Shown: one piece after another, positions 4,579 to 5,174 of the stretch
Numbering within the stretch: the first letter of the stretch is position 1
Layout: every line of letters starts with the position of its first letter
Assembly (NCBI GenBank): GCA_021741945.1
Contig: JAIOWV010000093.1
Coordinates: 1 to 5,174 of the forward strand
Source: Pontimonas sp.
GTDB taxonomy: Bacteria; Actinomycetota; Actinomycetes; Actinomycetales; Microbacteriaceae
DNA: 5,174 nt
Reading direction: 5' to 3'
Made by a program: the position numbers and the translations under genes
The notes under the pieces: generated by a model
Seen by the model: only the letters and a program-made list of their open reading frames with translations
Databases searched by the model: none
What the model was told of the DNA's origin: nothing

Positions 4579-5174
4579 CTAATCCCTTCCGGTGAGCCTC
4601 CAGGCGTCGTCATCAGAGTCGCCTTCGACTTCAGGATACCCCTTTGTCATCTCGTCGATGGGGTCGTCGGCGTAGTGCACAGAGTGGTCAACCGCAGACT
4701 TCGGCGCCGGCAAATCCTCCGGCAGTATCTCCTGGGTCAGGTGATCTTCTGAGGTCACCGTTGCACCAGACACCGCTGCCTGCGCCTCTGGCTCAGCTGC
4801 CACGGGACTTTCCCCACGGAGTTGAGCCAACACAGCGGCAAGACCATCTGGCGTCACGAGCACTTCCCGGGCCTTGGAGCCCTCGGAGGGCCCGACAATC
4901 TGGCGGGATTCAAGAAGATCCATGAGTCGCCCGGCCTTTGCGAAGCCCACTCGCAGTTTGCGTTGCAACATGGAAGTCGAACCGAACTGGGTTCCCACCA
5001 CAAGCTCGGCCGCCTGAAGCAACACATCCAAGTCATCACCGATATCCGCATCGATGACGGCGGCGCTCCCAGCGCCGGCCGCTACCTCGGCACGATATTC
5101 CGGATCAGCCTGACGCTTGACATGCGCAACAACCTTGGCGATCTCTGCCTCCGACACCCATGCGCCCTGCACAC
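4579..5174 (-). CDS. ftsK: FtsK/SpoIIIE DNA translocase, C-terminal part (5' end missing)
   Basis: FtsK is the septal ATP-driven DNA pump that clears and aligns chromosome termini during division. The frame is open to the right edge; the bases there read (CG)T-GTG-CAG..., matching the 'RvQGAWVSe.Ei' segment at the end of the motor domain, so the apparent GTG start at 5172 is only an internal valine. About 198 codons are visible. Counting from that valine, the motor end spans 1-28, a short variable linker follows, and the winged-helix gamma domain runs from about 47 to 110, with TQFGSTSMLQRKLRVGFAKA (61-80), GRLMDLLESR (81-90) and GPSEGSKAREVLV (94-106). The gamma domain reads oriented skew motifs on the chromosome. 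After it comes an acidic, disordered-looking tail of about 78 residues ending DAWRLTGRD. The ATPase core and any membrane segments lie outside the window. The stop TAG (4579-4581) is 3 bp from the pgsA start. Confidence 0.96.
   Translation of the reverse strand, partial: VQGAWVSEAEIAKVVAHVKRQADPEYRAEVAAGAGSAAVIDADIGDDLDVLLQAAELVVGTQFGSTSMLQRKLRVGFAKAGRLMDLLESRQIVGPSEGSKAREVLVTPDGLAAVLAQLRGESPVAAEPEAQAAVSGATVTSEDHLTQEILPEDLPAPKSAVDHSVHYADDPIDEMTKGYPEVEGDSDDDAWRLTGRD

Overview
The window looks like a chromosomal segment of a fairly GC-rich actinobacterium, probably in the Microbacteriaceae or wider Micrococcales. The evidence is gene order and protein character: a minus-strand run ftsK - pgsA - cinA (C-terminal domain only) - clgR - DUF3046 gene - recA - recX, which is the classic actinobacterial neighbourhood of recA. 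The recA has no intein. The taxon is inferred from family resemblance, not from a search.

Reading along the minus strand from the right edge, the 3' end of ftsK (DNA translocase; the DNA-binding gamma domain and an acidic tail are visible) is followed after 3 bp by pgsA (phosphatidylglycerophosphate synthase), whose end overlaps the start of cinA/pncC (nicotinamide-nucleotide amidase) by 11 bp. After a 122-bp gap comes clgR, an XRE-type activator of proteolysis and DNA-repair genes, here given a start with a near-perfect Shine-Dalgarno sequence, and then a DUF3046 gene 9 bp downstream. A 225-bp gap before recA carries a LexA-type SOS box right at the DUF3046 stop codon, a candidate promoter and a long leader containing an imperfect hairpin. 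recA and recX are 3 bp apart and form one SOS unit: the recombinase and its modulator.

At the left edge, on the plus strand, is the 3' part of a serine hydrolase of the class C beta-lactamase / D-Ala-D-Ala carboxypeptidase superfamily. It converges on recX, and the two stop codons overlap within 4 bp. This gene lies where miaB often follows recX in actinobacteria, so the conserved block appears to end here.

I did not find a previously undescribed system. The points most worth a second look are the tandem-repeat architecture of the recA SOS box, the long structured recA leader, a perfect 19-bp palindrome inside the end of cinA, direct repeats upstream of clgR, and the overlapping convergent gene ends at recX. 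There are no tRNA or rRNA genes, CRISPR arrays, insertion sequences or convincing intrinsic terminators in the window.
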